A DNA stretch of 64,000 bases from Cryptolaemus montrouzieri. Lineage: Eukaryota; Arthropoda; Insecta; Coleoptera; Coccinellidae. The DNA is taken from the NCBI GenBank assembly GCA_013387265.2, contig JABFTP020000185.1:137678847-137742846 (forward strand), read 5' to 3'. The notes beneath the pieces are model-generated. The model was not told the DNA's origin and did not search any database. It saw nothing but the letters and a program-made list of their open reading frames with translations. Shown in pieces: positions 30,540-41,055 of the stretch; position 1 is the first letter of the stretch; every line of letters begins with the position of its first letter. A program made the translations under genes and the position numbers.

Positions 30540-31695
30540 AATATTTCTAAATAGGATCTTTTCGAAGAAATAATTTTTTTCTTAGTGCATTTTTCATTTT
30601 TATGGGATTTTCAATCTTTTTCAGTTCATCTGGCAATGAATGGAATACATTTGTCACCATGGATTCCCTCGATTTATACGCCCTTGAAGAGGTAGTCCTT
30701 GGTATAAGAGAAGGACATCCTCTGCGCGTTTGATATTCATGTTCTATCTTCTTTAGTTCTTATCCCTCCTTTCGGATCACATCGAATGCTAGGTTCAAAT
30801 AATATATCTGTCTGATGTCAAGTATTCTCGCTTCCTCATACAGCAAATCCGTATATTACCGCCTATTTCTGTTCAGCAATTCTGGATTATCTTAAGTGGA
30901 TTTAAGTATGAGTTTGCAACAGTACCCCAGCATAGCAGACCATAGCGTAGATGAGACTGTGCCAGGAAAAATAGAACGCTCTGGCAAGTCTCTGATCTAT
31001 TACGTTCTTCACTGAACGAAACTTGTTCAGGACCGATCTAAGATTCTTCACTAGAATCAATATGTGTTGATCCCAGCGGAAATGAGAGCCCTGGTTATCC
31101 CAAGGTAAGTCGTATTATTTTCTCTTTTATTAACTAGTCTTCCTTCATCACTTTCATTTTCAATCTCCATTGTTTCGTATTCAGGCAAAGAAGAGCTCTG
31201 AAGTCCGAAAGGTACAAAAAGTGTTTTTTCGATGTTAACGGTAAGTTTATTAATAGCAAACCAATCCAGTAACGTACTCAGTTCATGTTGTATCTGAATT
31301 TTCAGCGTCTCCCACGAAACGTTCTCAAAGACCATCGAAGTTTCGTCAGCGAATGCTATTGGCAGGCCCTTCTAGTTCAACCGAAATATGTCATTCACAT
31401 ATACCAAAAAAAGGAGGGGGCCTAGTACCGAGCCTTGTGGAACTCCGCAAACAATAGGTAAGAAACCACTACACCAGTCTCTGATACGAACGCACTGTGT
31501 TCGGTCTTGCAGATAAGAACTGAGCAGATATAAGAAACTACGTCGAAAACTTATATCTGGCAGTTTCATAATTAATTTTTGATGATCAACTGCGTCAAAA
31601 GCTTTTTTGAGGACGACGAACAAAGCTATTGTTACCATTTCCACAACGGTATCTCACCATAAATCGCTCTAGGCTCTTCCGAATAAGTGTATTAC
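30540..31695 (-). pseudogene. LINE reverse transcriptase and C-terminus
   Basis: 31644-31372 reads 'IALFVVLKKAFDAVDHQKLIMKLPDISFRRSFLYLLSSYLQDRTQCVRI' and 'LPIVCGVPQGSVLGPLLFLVYVNDIFRLN'. After a stop the frame continues 'GLPIAFADETSMVFENVSWETLKIQIQHELSTLLDWFAINKLTVNIEKT', so the FADD motif is FADE. Further down 'ARILDIRQIYYLNLAFDV' and 'RRGCPSLIPRTTSSRAYKSRESMVTNVFHSLPDELKKIENP' belong to the LINE C-terminal region. In ALFVVLKKAFD the first conserved Asp of the usual FVDL block is Val. Confidence 0.82.
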
Positions 31696-31700
31696 CGTGT

Positions 31701-32680
31701 TAACCACGCTTTCTCAATCACAGATCGCCAAGTAGGCCCATCGACCAGGCTACGCACACAACGTACTCTGGGCCTACCTGAACCGAGGGTTTAAATATCC
31801 GTGCATTTCGGAGACTCTCCCACTTCCTCTTCAACGACCTCTTCGACTTCACATTGTCTCAGAACACCGACTGCAGCACGCGTTGCCACGAGTCGGCTTT
31901 CCGTACCCACGCCATATTGCCAAACCGCCGTTGTTTACCAACGAACCACGTGTTTTATTTCATTTTAAATTTACGTTTATAAAAAGTGTTTGTGTTAACC
32001 ATCAGTGTTTTCATCGTGTGTGTGAACCCATCCCGGTAGCAAGTGGAGCCCAACGTGTGCATTAGGGCATTGTTTTCTCCGTTGAGAAAAAGAACCCATC
32101 CCGACTGAGTTAGCCGATAAATATTGTACGAGAATCCAAGTGAAAAGAATTCCGCTACTTTCGCACACGAGGTGAATCCGACGCACGTGGTAGGATCAAC
32201 GCGAACAATAGACAATAGCAACGACGCACGTGGATAGTATTCGTCTAATTCATCTACCGCAGAATTAATCCACTACCGCAGCAGCTGTGAATGGAGCATC
32301 CGGTTCTTGGACCGAAGACAACATCAAGTGGCGCCCAAAGACGAGTGTGAGTGTAGTGTTGTAGTGTTGTTAAACGACCAGTGCGCTAGTGAATCTAGGA
32401 CCTACTCACAGACGCAGTTGTTCAACGTATGATAAACCCATCATGTTTCTATGTGTCTTAGGTTAGTAAATTGTTTTTTTTTTCCAGTACTATTTTTCTC
32501 TTTTTCAGGTACTTTTAATATCTAAGTTTTATGTGTGATTGACAAATAAAGATACGAAGTAGATGCGACCCCCCCCCTCAGATATGTTATTGCACATGTA
32601 TCTTAGACTTAAATATTTTAAATAGAGCTTTGCACCACGCTCTTATGTATTGATATTATGTAATGTAAGCAGCTAGACCA
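31701..32680. other. GC-richer insertion, possible LTR fragment
   Basis: About 1 kb clearly richer in G+C than its surroundings, lying between the linker and RT of a LINE. It holds 'AAGTGGCGCCCAAAGACGAG' (32329-32348), which resembles the tRNA-primed start (TGGCGCCCAA) next to LTRs of Ty3 or BEL elements, and a similar TGGAGCCCAACGTG at 32043-32056. An AATAAA lies near 32545. No gag/pol coding was recognised and the boundaries are approximate. Confidence 0.4.
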
Positions 32681-32689
32681 TATGACTCG

Positions 32690-33535
32690 CTTACGTGAGA
32701 CAAGGTTTTCTGTGGTTTCCCCTTGTCATCATGAAGCTCTTTTCTTTTTCTGCTTTTTAGGAATTCGCATAGTTCTCGTACATACTTCGATGTGGCCCTG
32801 TAGCAGGTTGATAATTTCCTCAGTGATTTCCTCATCGTGTTCGATATACACTAAAGAATTCAAACTCTTCAAAATGAGGTTTTTTTTCAGATCCTTATAA
32901 TTCATATTTTTTCTTGTCCAACCATTTCATGCTGATGATATGGTTTTTCTCAATCTAAAGAATACATCCCGACTGCACATTGATCTGTTATCTTTGCTCG
33001 GTATACAAAAGAAATAGTTCTTTCTTCTTGTGGGCCATCATATTTCATGAATATGTGATCCAGGCACGTGGCAGTTGGAACAGTAACCCTGGTTCGGTTA
33101 TTTATAAGAGATATGTATCTATATTCTGTCATGAGGTTGAGATATTCGTGTTTCTGTGCGTCTTCAGGTAAAATATTTATATTAATGTCACCTAGCAAGA
33201 AATTGCATTTGGTTCTTTTTTCGTTGACCATGAAATCTTCTAGTGCATTCATGAAAATCCTTACATTCATTTCATGGCTTCGATAAATTGTAATCATCTT
33301 CATCTCCTCTTCTGCTATTCTAAACGTTACTTCCACTACTTTCTGGCCCCCAATATCAACAACCTCATGACAACAATCAATGGTTTCCTTAACCTATACC
33401 AAAACTCCATCGGCCTGGTTCCGGTTGCCGCCACTATAAAATGTTCTGTAACCTGGTAACGCTAATTGGCCGACATTGTCTATTCTCCAGTACTCTGACA
33501 TAACAATTTGTAACAGTCCGATTTCTCGAATTAAT
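32690..33535 (-). pseudogene. LINE endonuclease (C-terminal part) and linker
   Basis: From 33535: 'EIVMSEYWRIDNVGQLALPGYRTFYSGGNRNQADGVLV' (SE carrying the endonuclease Glu), a stop, then 'VKETIDCCHEVVDIGGQKVVEVTFRIAEEEMKMITIYRSHEMNVRIFMNALEDF' and 'NFLLGDININILPEDAQ' (GDIN catalytic pair). Next comes 'NNRTRVTVPTATCLDHIFMKYD' and 'ITDQCAVG', where the usual DH of ITDH is DQ. The linker at 32900-32690 reads 'YIEHDEEITEEIINLLQGHIEVCTRTMRIPKKQKKKELHDDKGKP'. Confidence 0.8.
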
Positions 33536-33689
33536 CATTTATATCTTTTAAACTCAGTTTTTATAATTTTATTAATAATTCAATCTCTTTTCATCAAGAT
33601 AAATATTCAAACAGTTTGAAATTTGAATCAAGAATCTACATGTAATGATACCCAATGAAAATTATAGTAAGGTGTCGCTGCTATTGATC

Positions 33690-34190
33690 TAGGTTGTTCA
33701 CCCGTTAATTGTGAAGTCAGTACTTGAAAGAAGATCGTTTTCTCGTTTCTGTGGGAAAACGGAAAGCAGTACTCATTCTATGTTTCGTTTCCACTTTATT
33801 GTTGTGAAGAGAATTACTTCGCTTTTTATTAGTTTTTTTTTTGAAAATCAATAGTTTTTTATAGCACCGAGTCTATATAAGTTCGGAATTCATTAGATTC
33901 TCTCCTTTCCATCTTCGGAATCGTTTGTAATTTTATTGGAGCTGTGTTGTAGCGATTGGAGTGAATAATTTCCAGTAATAAAAATTAAGTATTCCTTGAT
34001 TTTCTGGATAAATTCCAATCGCCTGAGGCGTTATAAGTAGTCGGTAATTTTGCCGGATTTCCTCGACAACCTATTCAATTAGACAGTGGAGAGATTTCGA
34101 ATTTTCTTTTATTATATTAACCTAGATCGATATCTGCTATTCCAGGGGTAAGTCAAATTCATTCTGTTCATTTTAAAAATATATATTCTA
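33690..34190 (+). other. LTR-like promoter segment
   Basis: Contains a TATATAAG box (33872-33879), a downstream AATAAA (33978-33983) and a CAGGGGTAAGT splice-donor-like site near 34144, an order seen in LTR retroelements. It sits between two pieces of a LINE endonuclease. No LTR pair or coding was found, so this is weakly supported. Confidence 0.25.
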
Positions 34191-34910
34191 GAGATATGGT
34201 ATTGTTATAGATTTTTTTTCACCGTCAAGATATTTTGAGTTTTCATCTCTATGCCAAACCTTGATATTTCACGACTGGGGTAACCACGTCTTTAGGGAAC
34301 TAGTCTTGCCACCTAGGGCAGTCAGTCACCTTGCGAACCATATTCAGCCAATCAAGTAACCTGTAAGCTGTAAGATGCAGGAATACCAGAAAACTGATGT
34401 AAAACACCAAATCCAATCATCGTGGAAATTAATCTCATTTCTAAAAAGCTAAGTGTTTCTCTTCATGATCATATTCTTCTCTTTTATCTTCGGTAATTGT
34501 TGACTGAGCTCTATCATTGAGTTTCAATTCGTTGAAAAGCTCAGATTGTTTTAAATGAAAATGAAAATTTGTACTATGTAGTTTAAGTTTATCTAGACTC
34601 CTTTTATTGTAATTGGTTAAACTTATAATTAAGTTTTTTTTGTATTAGTTACCTCGATTATAGTTAGTTATTTATTAATCAGTTATTTTGATTTCGATAT
34701 TTATCTTGTAATGAAGCTAGTTGAATGAAGTGATTTGTACTATTTCTAAGGCTATATTTAAGACGTAGGTTCTAGACGAAGATCTCATACACTGGGATAA
34801 AGGGACTCTGATCTAGCTAGGCATAGGTATTAATGGGTAGTGTCAATTTTTTAATCTTCCAACTAGCCTTGCTATCATTTAATCTCATTCAACTTCATTA
34901 TTTAAATTTC

Positions 34911-35250
34911 TTAGTTCCAATAGAGTTGAAATATTTCTCCAATTTCAGATATTCTAGAAACTAAACCATTACTAATTATATCAAACTCTGTTTCTAGACC
35001 ATGCAAAATAACTTGTAACTCATCAAATTGTTTTTTGGGTCTTCTTATATTCAGACCCAGAATTTTTAAATTTTGATTCACTCTATTTATACTGATTAGT
35101 CCATTCAGCTCACTAACTGCCTCTAAATCATATGTTTCAATTTCATCAGTTTGGAAAGTCCCGACTGAAATTATCCATCCCAACTAATATTTCAATTTTG
35201 CTTCTTTTTCGGAAATGGAAAGACAACAGCTGATTTCCACTTATCGCTTC
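34911..35250 (-). pseudogene. LINE endonuclease, N-terminal part
   Basis: 'ELNGLISINRVNQNLKILGLNIRRPKKQFDELQVILHGLETEFDII' is the opening of a LINE endonuclease (K..LNIRS...FDE....L......D). It is followed by 'SRISEIGEIFQL' and a stop. The upstream 270 nt are open but show no motif. Confidence 0.7.
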
Positions 35251-35459
35251 CAAGTGTCCAATAGAGCAATACAGCAACAACACAACGACAACGATATCGA
35301 AAAAAGTAGGATATATTCTCTTCAACAGCAACAAATAAACAAATGGACAATTAAAAAGTAAAAAGAAACACAGCGTTCTTTTCCGATATCCCTTAATCAT
35401 TCCGGTTTGCTGCATTTCGTCTGGGGGGATATCTTCTGCTCGACTGATTCAGGCTTATT

Positions 35460-36005
35460 AGGTCAACTGTACCAGAGTTATTATTTTTCCTGAAATCGCT
35501 CAGATGAGTCTTGTTGCCTCTTCCCCCAGCTCAATTATTGCTGAAAGCACTCAACTCTACAGGAACTTCAATGTCACTTTTTCCTACTGGTACGTCCTTA
35601 GATTCCAATTGCCGAAGTTCTTCAGCAGAAAATTTACTCTCTTTGACGTAAAGCAGTTTGCCTTTTATATGGCACTTATTTTTTGGATCACTGCGATTTG
35701 CGTTCAAGGATTTTGTAGTCTATTCTTTCGGCAACAGTTTGATCTTGTGCGATTTCTACTCTCGTACCCTTGAGCGATGAACTCTATCTTCATGAATTCG
35801 AAAGTATCAGTCTTCACTTGATGAATATGCTCACGTTCTGCTCAGAAATATCTTTTTGTAAGAGTTTGGAAAGAGAATTTATAACGTCCGGAAAAAGGTC
35901 AGTCCCGTCTAAATACGGAAGCATTATTCCGTAATTGAACCAAACATCACCGATTGCCATGAATTTCGAAACAGTGTCAGTGACAGATATAAATGTAGAG
36001 ATCAT
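35460..36005 (-). pseudogene. LINE ORF1-like fragment
   Basis: Reading 36005 to 35460: 'LFPDVINSLSKLLQKDISEQN', then in another frame 'LKGTRVEIAQDQTVAERIDYKILERKSQ', 'NKCHIKGKLLYVKESKFSAEELRQLESKDV' and 'SAFSNN' with a stop. The LKGT...I..D.T...R pattern followed by a short (K)KY(S/T)AEEL segment is typical of insect LINE ORF1 products, which bind the element's RNA. It has stops and is incomplete. Confidence 0.55.
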
Positions 36006-36089
36006 AATAATTTTCTCCGAAAACGTAATTATTTGAATGAGATTATTAGTAGAAAATCGAGAGCATTAAATATAGAACTTGAAAATATT

Positions 36090-36400
36090 CCACCTGAAAT
36101 CACAAATTATGCAAATAATATAATCGAGAACCTGCTGCCGCAAAAATCTAATAATGAAAACGAAAAGTTTCACGCAATGTTCAGAGATAAGCAACAAGAA
36201 AAGAAAACGAACTCGTTCTCTGAAAATGTTTTACTTTCTTTGGTGATTTATTAGAAAAAGAAAATCCTCATCTCAATGATAATTTTATTCAATCCTAAAA
36301 GGAACAATAAATGCGAGACACAATATCGATATTTCAAAGTGTAAAGAATTGTAAATCTTTGTTATAACGATCTTCTTAAAATTATATAGCTAAGAAGGAA
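36090..36400 (+). pseudogene. Crypton recombinase N-terminal and middle segment
   Basis: 'PPEITNYANNIIENLLPQKS' and 'FRDKQQEKKTNSFSENVLLSF' (joined across a shift) match the N-terminal SAM-like DNA-binding region of insect Crypton proteins (LP.KS...Y...F..W.......S.SENVLLAYF). Downstream 'TINARHNIDISKCKEL' corresponds to the (S)T.N..H.IDISKY..L block before the catalytic domain. The frame is broken by stops. Confidence 0.7.
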
Positions 36401-36595
36401 GAAGACATAAATATAAAACAATATTGAGATAATGCTTCGGATGAGTTATATATTTAGGTGCAAAGGTCAAAAATTATTAAAATTAATTTAGTTTATATTT
36501 ATGTTACCTTGTAATTTGGCAATTAATGAAAAAATTCCAGAGGAGTATTACAGGGCCTTGGATCTGGATATTTTTAACGATATTATTAAAACATA
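36315..36595 (+). repeat. Direct duplicate 1 of Crypton middle region
   Basis: Pairs with 37118-37395. Shared blocks include ATATCGATATTTCAAAGT, AACGATCTTCTTAAAATT and GTTTATATTTAT. Confidence 0.88.
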
Positions 36596-36633
36596 ATATT
36601 AACTTTCCAACAGATTAATTCTACTCTCTTTAT

Positions 36634-37112
36634 TAAAGGGTGCTCAAACTTGAATTGCTGGTGATCTACTTCAATATTTTTAGACTACTTACGATCGACT
36701 CTGAGAGGCTGCAAGTATGTGGGATGCAGGGTTGTCGTACATATACGATACACCCTACCTACCTACCCACGTAGGTAGGGTGTACAGTAGCATATATAGA
36801 TATTATTTTTTCGCGCAATATAAATTATTTTAATCGAGGTTTAGGTTAGGTTTAGTTAGGTTCTTCTCTATAGAATCAATGAAAAAACTCATTGTTATTC
36901 AAAATTCGAGTGTATTGGTTGTTACAAAACGAAAGAGTTACATATGGTGTTAAACTTAACTGAGGAGTGACTTTTGAAGCGTGGCACTGCATGTCCTTAG
37001 CATACTGTTCACAAGATGGTTCGTAACCACTGAGTGCTAATCGCAAGCATGATGACATATGATCGTCAGTTAGTCGATTGCGATATTTTGACTTAATCAT
37101 CTTCATTTCAGA
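36634..37112 (-). mobile_element. hAT 3' end (GTF2IRD2/ZBED5-like)
   Basis: Codes 'SEMKMIKSKYRNRLTDDHMSSCLRLALSGYEPSCEQYAKDMQCHASKV', the hAT C-terminal dimerisation tail, on the minus strand. The element end at about 36634 reads AGGGTGCTCAAACTTG inward, matching the GGTGCTCAAACT terminus of the hAT at 24923. It separates two duplicates of Crypton sequence. A TTTAGGTTAGG-like tract lies at 36840-36860. Confidence 0.82.
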
Positions 37113-37117
37113 CACAT

Positions 37118-37395
37118 GATATCGATATTTCAAAGTACAAAGAATTGAAATCTATGTTTAAACGATCTTCTTAAAATTGTATAGCTGAGAAGGGAAGATT
37201 TTTACAGAAATAAATATGAAACAATATTGAGAAAATGCTTAGGATGAGATATATGCAGGTGCAAAGGTGAAAAACTTATTGAAATTAGTTAAGTTTATAT
37301 TTATATGTCGCCTTGTCATTTGTCAATTAATGAAAAAATTCCAAAGGAGTATTACAAGGTCTCAGATCTGAATATTTTCTAACGAAATTATGTTT
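37118..37395 (+). repeat. Direct duplicate 2 of Crypton middle region
   Basis: Second copy of 36315-36595. Its last 50 bp also pair with 37399-37450 in inverted orientation. Confidence 0.88.
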
Positions 37396-37450
37396 TTATA
37401 AAAATATTCAGATCTGAAACCATGTAATACTCCTTCGGAATTTTCTCATT
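37331..37450. repeat. Long hairpin in Crypton A
   Basis: Arms of about 52 bp (37331-37382; 37399-37450) share GGAGTATTACA.GGT.TCAGATCTGAATATTTT and its complement, with a loop of about 16 nt. Confidence 0.85.
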
Positions 37451-37469
37451 AATTTCCAAGACAATAAAT

Positions 37470-37735
37470 GTACTCATCCAGTAATTGGAATGAATAGACA
37501 TGGTAATATGCCTGAACAATTTTTCCACATTTCTGAATGTAAACAATTCAGAATAATAACTTGCCACTGTTTCCGCCGTTCTTCAGTGACAACGTTAATA
37601 AATGCAGGTGCGGATATCACTAAAAAGTCATGGAGACTGGAAATCTTCTCAAGTAGCAATAGGATACATAGAAACAACTCTGCAAAAACGAATCAATATT
37701 GCAAATTAATTGGTTTCTTCAATTAATGGAGCCAA
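37470..37735 (+). pseudogene. Crypton tyrosine recombinase, catalytic C-terminus (copy A)
   Basis: 'MNRHGNMPEQFFHISECKQFRIITCHCFRRSSVTTLINAGADITKK' includes the H-x-x-R box (HCFRR). After a one-base shift 'HGDWKSSQVAIGYIETTLQKRINIAN' follows, with the family's Trp (GDW/GGW) and the nucleophilic Tyr in GYIE retained. The first catalytic Arg region is missing. Known tyrosine recombinases use R, H-x-x-R, H/W and Y; copy A keeps three of these. Confidence 0.75.
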
Positions 37736-38614
37736 TTCAGCAGAAACTGTCGCTTCATCTTTCAGTTCTTCATGTTATACGAAAGTATAATCTACCTCAA
37801 ATATTCAGTCCATTTTGAAAAGTATAACTGAAAATGTGCACCAATTTTTGTTTCAAATAGTGATCACATAATAAAAATATTGATATTATTGCAATGTCAA
37901 TACGAATTTCCCAATGAATACCTTGTTTCTTTTTTCCAGATTTAATTTATATGTTTTCGATTTATACTCTGTTACTCGGTAAGAATGTAAAAATTCTATA
38001 CTTTTCTAACCTAGCTAAAAATATAATTGTCTCATAACTACATGAAACAAAGGATTGAGAGAGAAACAATTTCAATGAATCAACTTTCTTCAAGAACCTG
38101 TGTGAATATTCATTGCAGTTTAATAAATGCATAGTTGTGAGGATCAGAATTTCTGGTTGAAACCTAGTAGAACTCGGAGTTTCTCCACATTCAAATGCTC
38201 ATGCAAATAAATCCCCCCCTCATCGAAAATTTAAATTCATGCTTAATTCAGGGTTTATCGGTCACGTTCACCAATAACAATCCGTCGTCCGTATTGAAAT
38301 GGGTATCATAAATTGCAGAGGGATCATCAGGAAAAAGCGGATCCTGGTTTTTGCTTGCAAGAGATTTCTTAGGACTACATATTATCATCACAATGCTATT
38401 TCAGAGACACAATGTGTCAATGGTAATATCTGAAAAGTTATTAGGGATAGAATATGTGGTTATAAAGTTGATGAATTGACGAATTGTAAAGAGAATTCCA
38501 GGAGAATATAATATATTTATTTTTACACATGTCAGTTCATGAAAAATATTGATAATGTACTTTATCTACAACCTACCACTGATCTATGCATTTTTCGAAT
38601 ATTTTCGGTTAGTA
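37736..38614. other. Unassigned spacer between Crypton copies
   Basis: No recognised coding or repeat. Confidence 0.4.
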
Positions 38615-38891
38615 ATGACGTCAATTAAATTTATGCGTGAGTAATAATGACAGATGCATCGAGTAATAAGCCCATTACTCAATGCATATGTCAACGATGA
38701 ATCATTTCTTTGGGCTCGTCCACTCTGTGGTTTCGTTTCAATTCCTCTGTGATCCTAACGCGATGACAGTTCTTGTCTGTCACATAATTTATGAAGTGTC
38801 AATTGTTAAGTATTATTTTCCACAGAATTCAGTTAGGAAATTGTGTGAGATTGTGAAATAAGATTATTTCGGCTGCAAATAGATCAAAAAA

Positions 38892-39110
38892 ATGACCGAA
38901 GAAGTTTTATGTTGTACACCGCCCGAATTATCGGAATTAGCAGTTAATGCAACAGAAGATTTACTACCACCCAAGTCAAAAGACAAATATAATGCTTCAT
39001 ATCGGAACTTTATGGACTGTCAAACAAAAAGACTAACTGATTGTCCGAAAATGTAATACTTGCGTATTTTAGTGAACAGATAAGTACAAGCCTTCGTCTC
39101 TATGGGCATT
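38892..39110 (+). pseudogene. Crypton recombinase N-terminus (copy B)
   Basis: Starts MTEEVLCCTPPELSELAVNATEDLLPPKSKDKYNASYRNFMDCQ, then after a one-base shift 'SENVILAYFSEQISTSL'. The LPPKSKDKY...F and SENV(I/L)LAYF blocks define the N-terminal region of insect Crypton-type recombinases, a helical DNA-binding domain. Best start codon at 38892. Coding breaks off at the LINE boundary near 39110. Confidence 0.78.
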
Positions 39111-40354
39111 TCATTCAATGTTGTGAAGCACTCTCACTCTTTATCATAAAATTCGTTTGGATAGTTACAAGAAGTTGCAGTCGTTTTTCTGAAAAAAAGT
39201 CTGAAGGTCGCGGATGATCTCCGAGTGGTCTATGAGGCGCACAGCTCGTGTTTGCACGCTATCCAACATCTGCAACGAATGTTTGGGCGCAGATACCCAT
39301 ACATGGGAACAATATTTGAAAGCAGGTTCAATATACGCCTTATATAGAAGCAACAGCTGAGGTGAGGTGAAGTATCACTTGGCTCTGGAAAGAAAACTAA
39401 GTTTAGCTGATGCCAACTTAGTTATTGCTGATACATGTTCATTCCAGCAAAAGCAGGAGTTGACCGTTATTCCAAGAAGGTGCTACGAATCTTTGGATGC
39501 AATTTGTTGCCTTGCATCATTGGAGGAGGTTTTCCAGCGGAGACCTTTCTAGAAAACGTAGTTGCTTGCAACTTGCTCGCGTTGAAGCTCACCAGGTTCA
39601 ACTGACCTCACTCAGATATCCTCTGTAAGTCAGAGTTTAGCTTATTCATTTGTTGTCATCTCTGACGCTGAGATTCTGCAGCTGTAATCGGCCTCAGACT
39701 ACCGAAAGACGAAACCAGGGTACAATCGTCTGCAAAACCGAAGATCTTGTTCTCTGTAGAAGACAGAAGATCGTTTATCTACAAAGAAACAAGGTTGGTA
39801 AAAGGATGGATCTCTGAGGCAAGCCTGCTTGCAACTGGAGAAAATCAGATATTATACTGTTGACCAGAACTTGCATTGATCTATTCGGAAGAAAGCTGGT
39901 TATCCAACCTGGCATTTTTTTGGGAAGCCCATATGCAGCAAGTTTATTCAACAAAGCTGCATGTCAAAGCCTATAGAAGACTTTAGAGATGTCGAGGGAT
40001 ATTGCTTTAGATTCCCCATGCTTTTTCGTCGTTGATGTACAAACATGAGTGATATAGGTGAGCAGATCTCCTTTCGATCTTTGCCTGCGAAAACCATACT
40101 GACGGTCGTTAATAACTCCCTGCAACTCAAGATAGTTGTTGAGTTCATCATTCATGATTCTCTCTATCATTTTAGACATAATGGGAGGAAGTGCAACAGG
40201 GCGGCAGTTTCGGGGTAAGTATTTATTTCCTTTCTTTGGGATCGGTTGAATTATCTTCCAGCTGCTCGAAAAGGCCCTGCTTTCATTAGAAATCTGAAAC
40301 AGACGGTTAAGAACGGTTGTCAGTTCGGGAGCACACTTTCTCAGGACGATTGGA
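39111..40354 (-). mobile_element. LINE (same family as 22105-23470) inside Crypton B
   Basis: Minus strand. From 40354: 'LRKCAPELTTVLNRLFQISNESRAFSSSWKIIQPIPKKGNKY', 'MSKMIERIMNDELNNYLELQGVINDRQYGFRRQRSKGDLLTYITHVCTSTTKKHGESKAISLDISKVF'; then decayed palm sequence; then 'LLYKAYIEPAFKYCSHVWVSAPKHSLQMLDSVQTRAVRLIDHSEI' (39353-39165), the LINE C-terminal region. Nucleotide similarity to the 22-23 kb copy is extensive. No intact YADD block was found. Confidence 0.82.
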
Positions 40355-40850
40355 TAAGTTCATCAAGGAAGCACCTGATGAAAAGTTTCTACTAACGAAA
40401 CCAGCTCTGATTATGGGAATAATGGAAGCTTGTTGATCCACTGAGTAATGTGCAATGAAAATTGTTAATATTCCTCCCACAGAGACAAAATCATCTAGGA
40501 AATTCATGGTATCTGATGAATTTTATGCTATTTCTAAAAGATATATGAATCTGCGTCCAAAGCATGCAACTTCTGTTGATTTCTTTTTAAATTACCAATC
40601 TGGTAAATGTTTCATTCGAAAAGTTGGAATAAATGAATTCTCTACAATGGTTAAGCATATAGCTGAATATTTGAACTTGAAGGATTCGTTCATGTACATC
40701 GGGCGTTCGTTTCGCCGATCATCGGTTACCGTTTATGTTACAGGAGGGGGTGACATCACAGCCATCAAAAAAACTTGGAGGATGGAAATCGACCACATAC
40801 GGTGAAGGCTTCATCGGCGACAATATTCAAAACAAATTGGTGAAAAAATA
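40355..40850 (+). pseudogene. Crypton tyrosine recombinase, catalytic domain (copy B)
   Basis: 'DKFIKEAPDEKFLLTKPALIMGIMEAC' leads into the first catalytic box (normally GACR..EL, here with a stop after AC). Then 'SSRKFMVSDEFYAISKRYMNLRP', 'DFFLNYQSGKCFIRKVGINEF', 'YIGRSFRRSSVTVYVTGGGDITAIKK' (second box, with first His replaced by Arg), a one-base shift, and 'LGGWKSTTYGEGFIGDNIQNKL'. Phe stands where the nucleophilic Tyr is expected (EGY), so this copy could not cleave DNA. Confidence 0.78.
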
Positions 40851-41055
40851 GTAGCTACAATATCGAAATCAAATGTCCCCGCAAAAAACGTGATTAATAA
40901 TAATATTGGTCCAATGATGAAGAATGAAAATATTGTTTTCAACCATAATAGGGTACCACAAAATACGTTTAATAATTGTTATAAACTACTATGTTAACAA
41001 GTAATGGAACTCAGAATTGTTCCTTTTTCAAATAAATGAGATGAAAAAAATCACT

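Larger units (their letters stand above)
30540..36005 (-). mobile_element. LINE, minus strand, broken by two insertions
   Basis: Pieces in element order: ORF1-like (36005-35460), endonuclease start (35250-34911), endonuclease (33535-32950), linker (32950-32690), RT and C-terminus (31695-30540). They share orientation and consecutive domain order. Gaps at 34910-33536 (LTR-like material) and 32689-31696 (GC-richer material) look like insertions. The two endonuclease pieces may overlap by about 20 residues, so two copies remain possible. Confidence 0.6.
36033..37735 (+). mobile_element. Crypton-type element A (rearranged)
   Basis: Tyrosine-recombinase element of insect Crypton type. It has an N-terminal domain (36090-36260), a middle part ('TINARHNIDISKCKEL', about 36310-36350) that is duplicated at 37118-37395, and the C-terminal catalytic part (37470-37735). 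Between the duplicates lies a hAT fragment. The direct duplicates of about 275 bp and a hairpin (37331-37450) show extensive rearrangement. Confidence 0.72.

Noticed and set aside
35504..35773. 89-codon plus-strand open stretch with hydrophobic segments
   Set aside because: It is antisense to the LINE ORF1-like fragment on the minus strand, which has recognisable motifs.
36840..36862. TTAGG-like tract as a telomere
   Set aside because: Only a few irregular TTAGG-like units inside a hAT 3' UTR; too short and degenerate.
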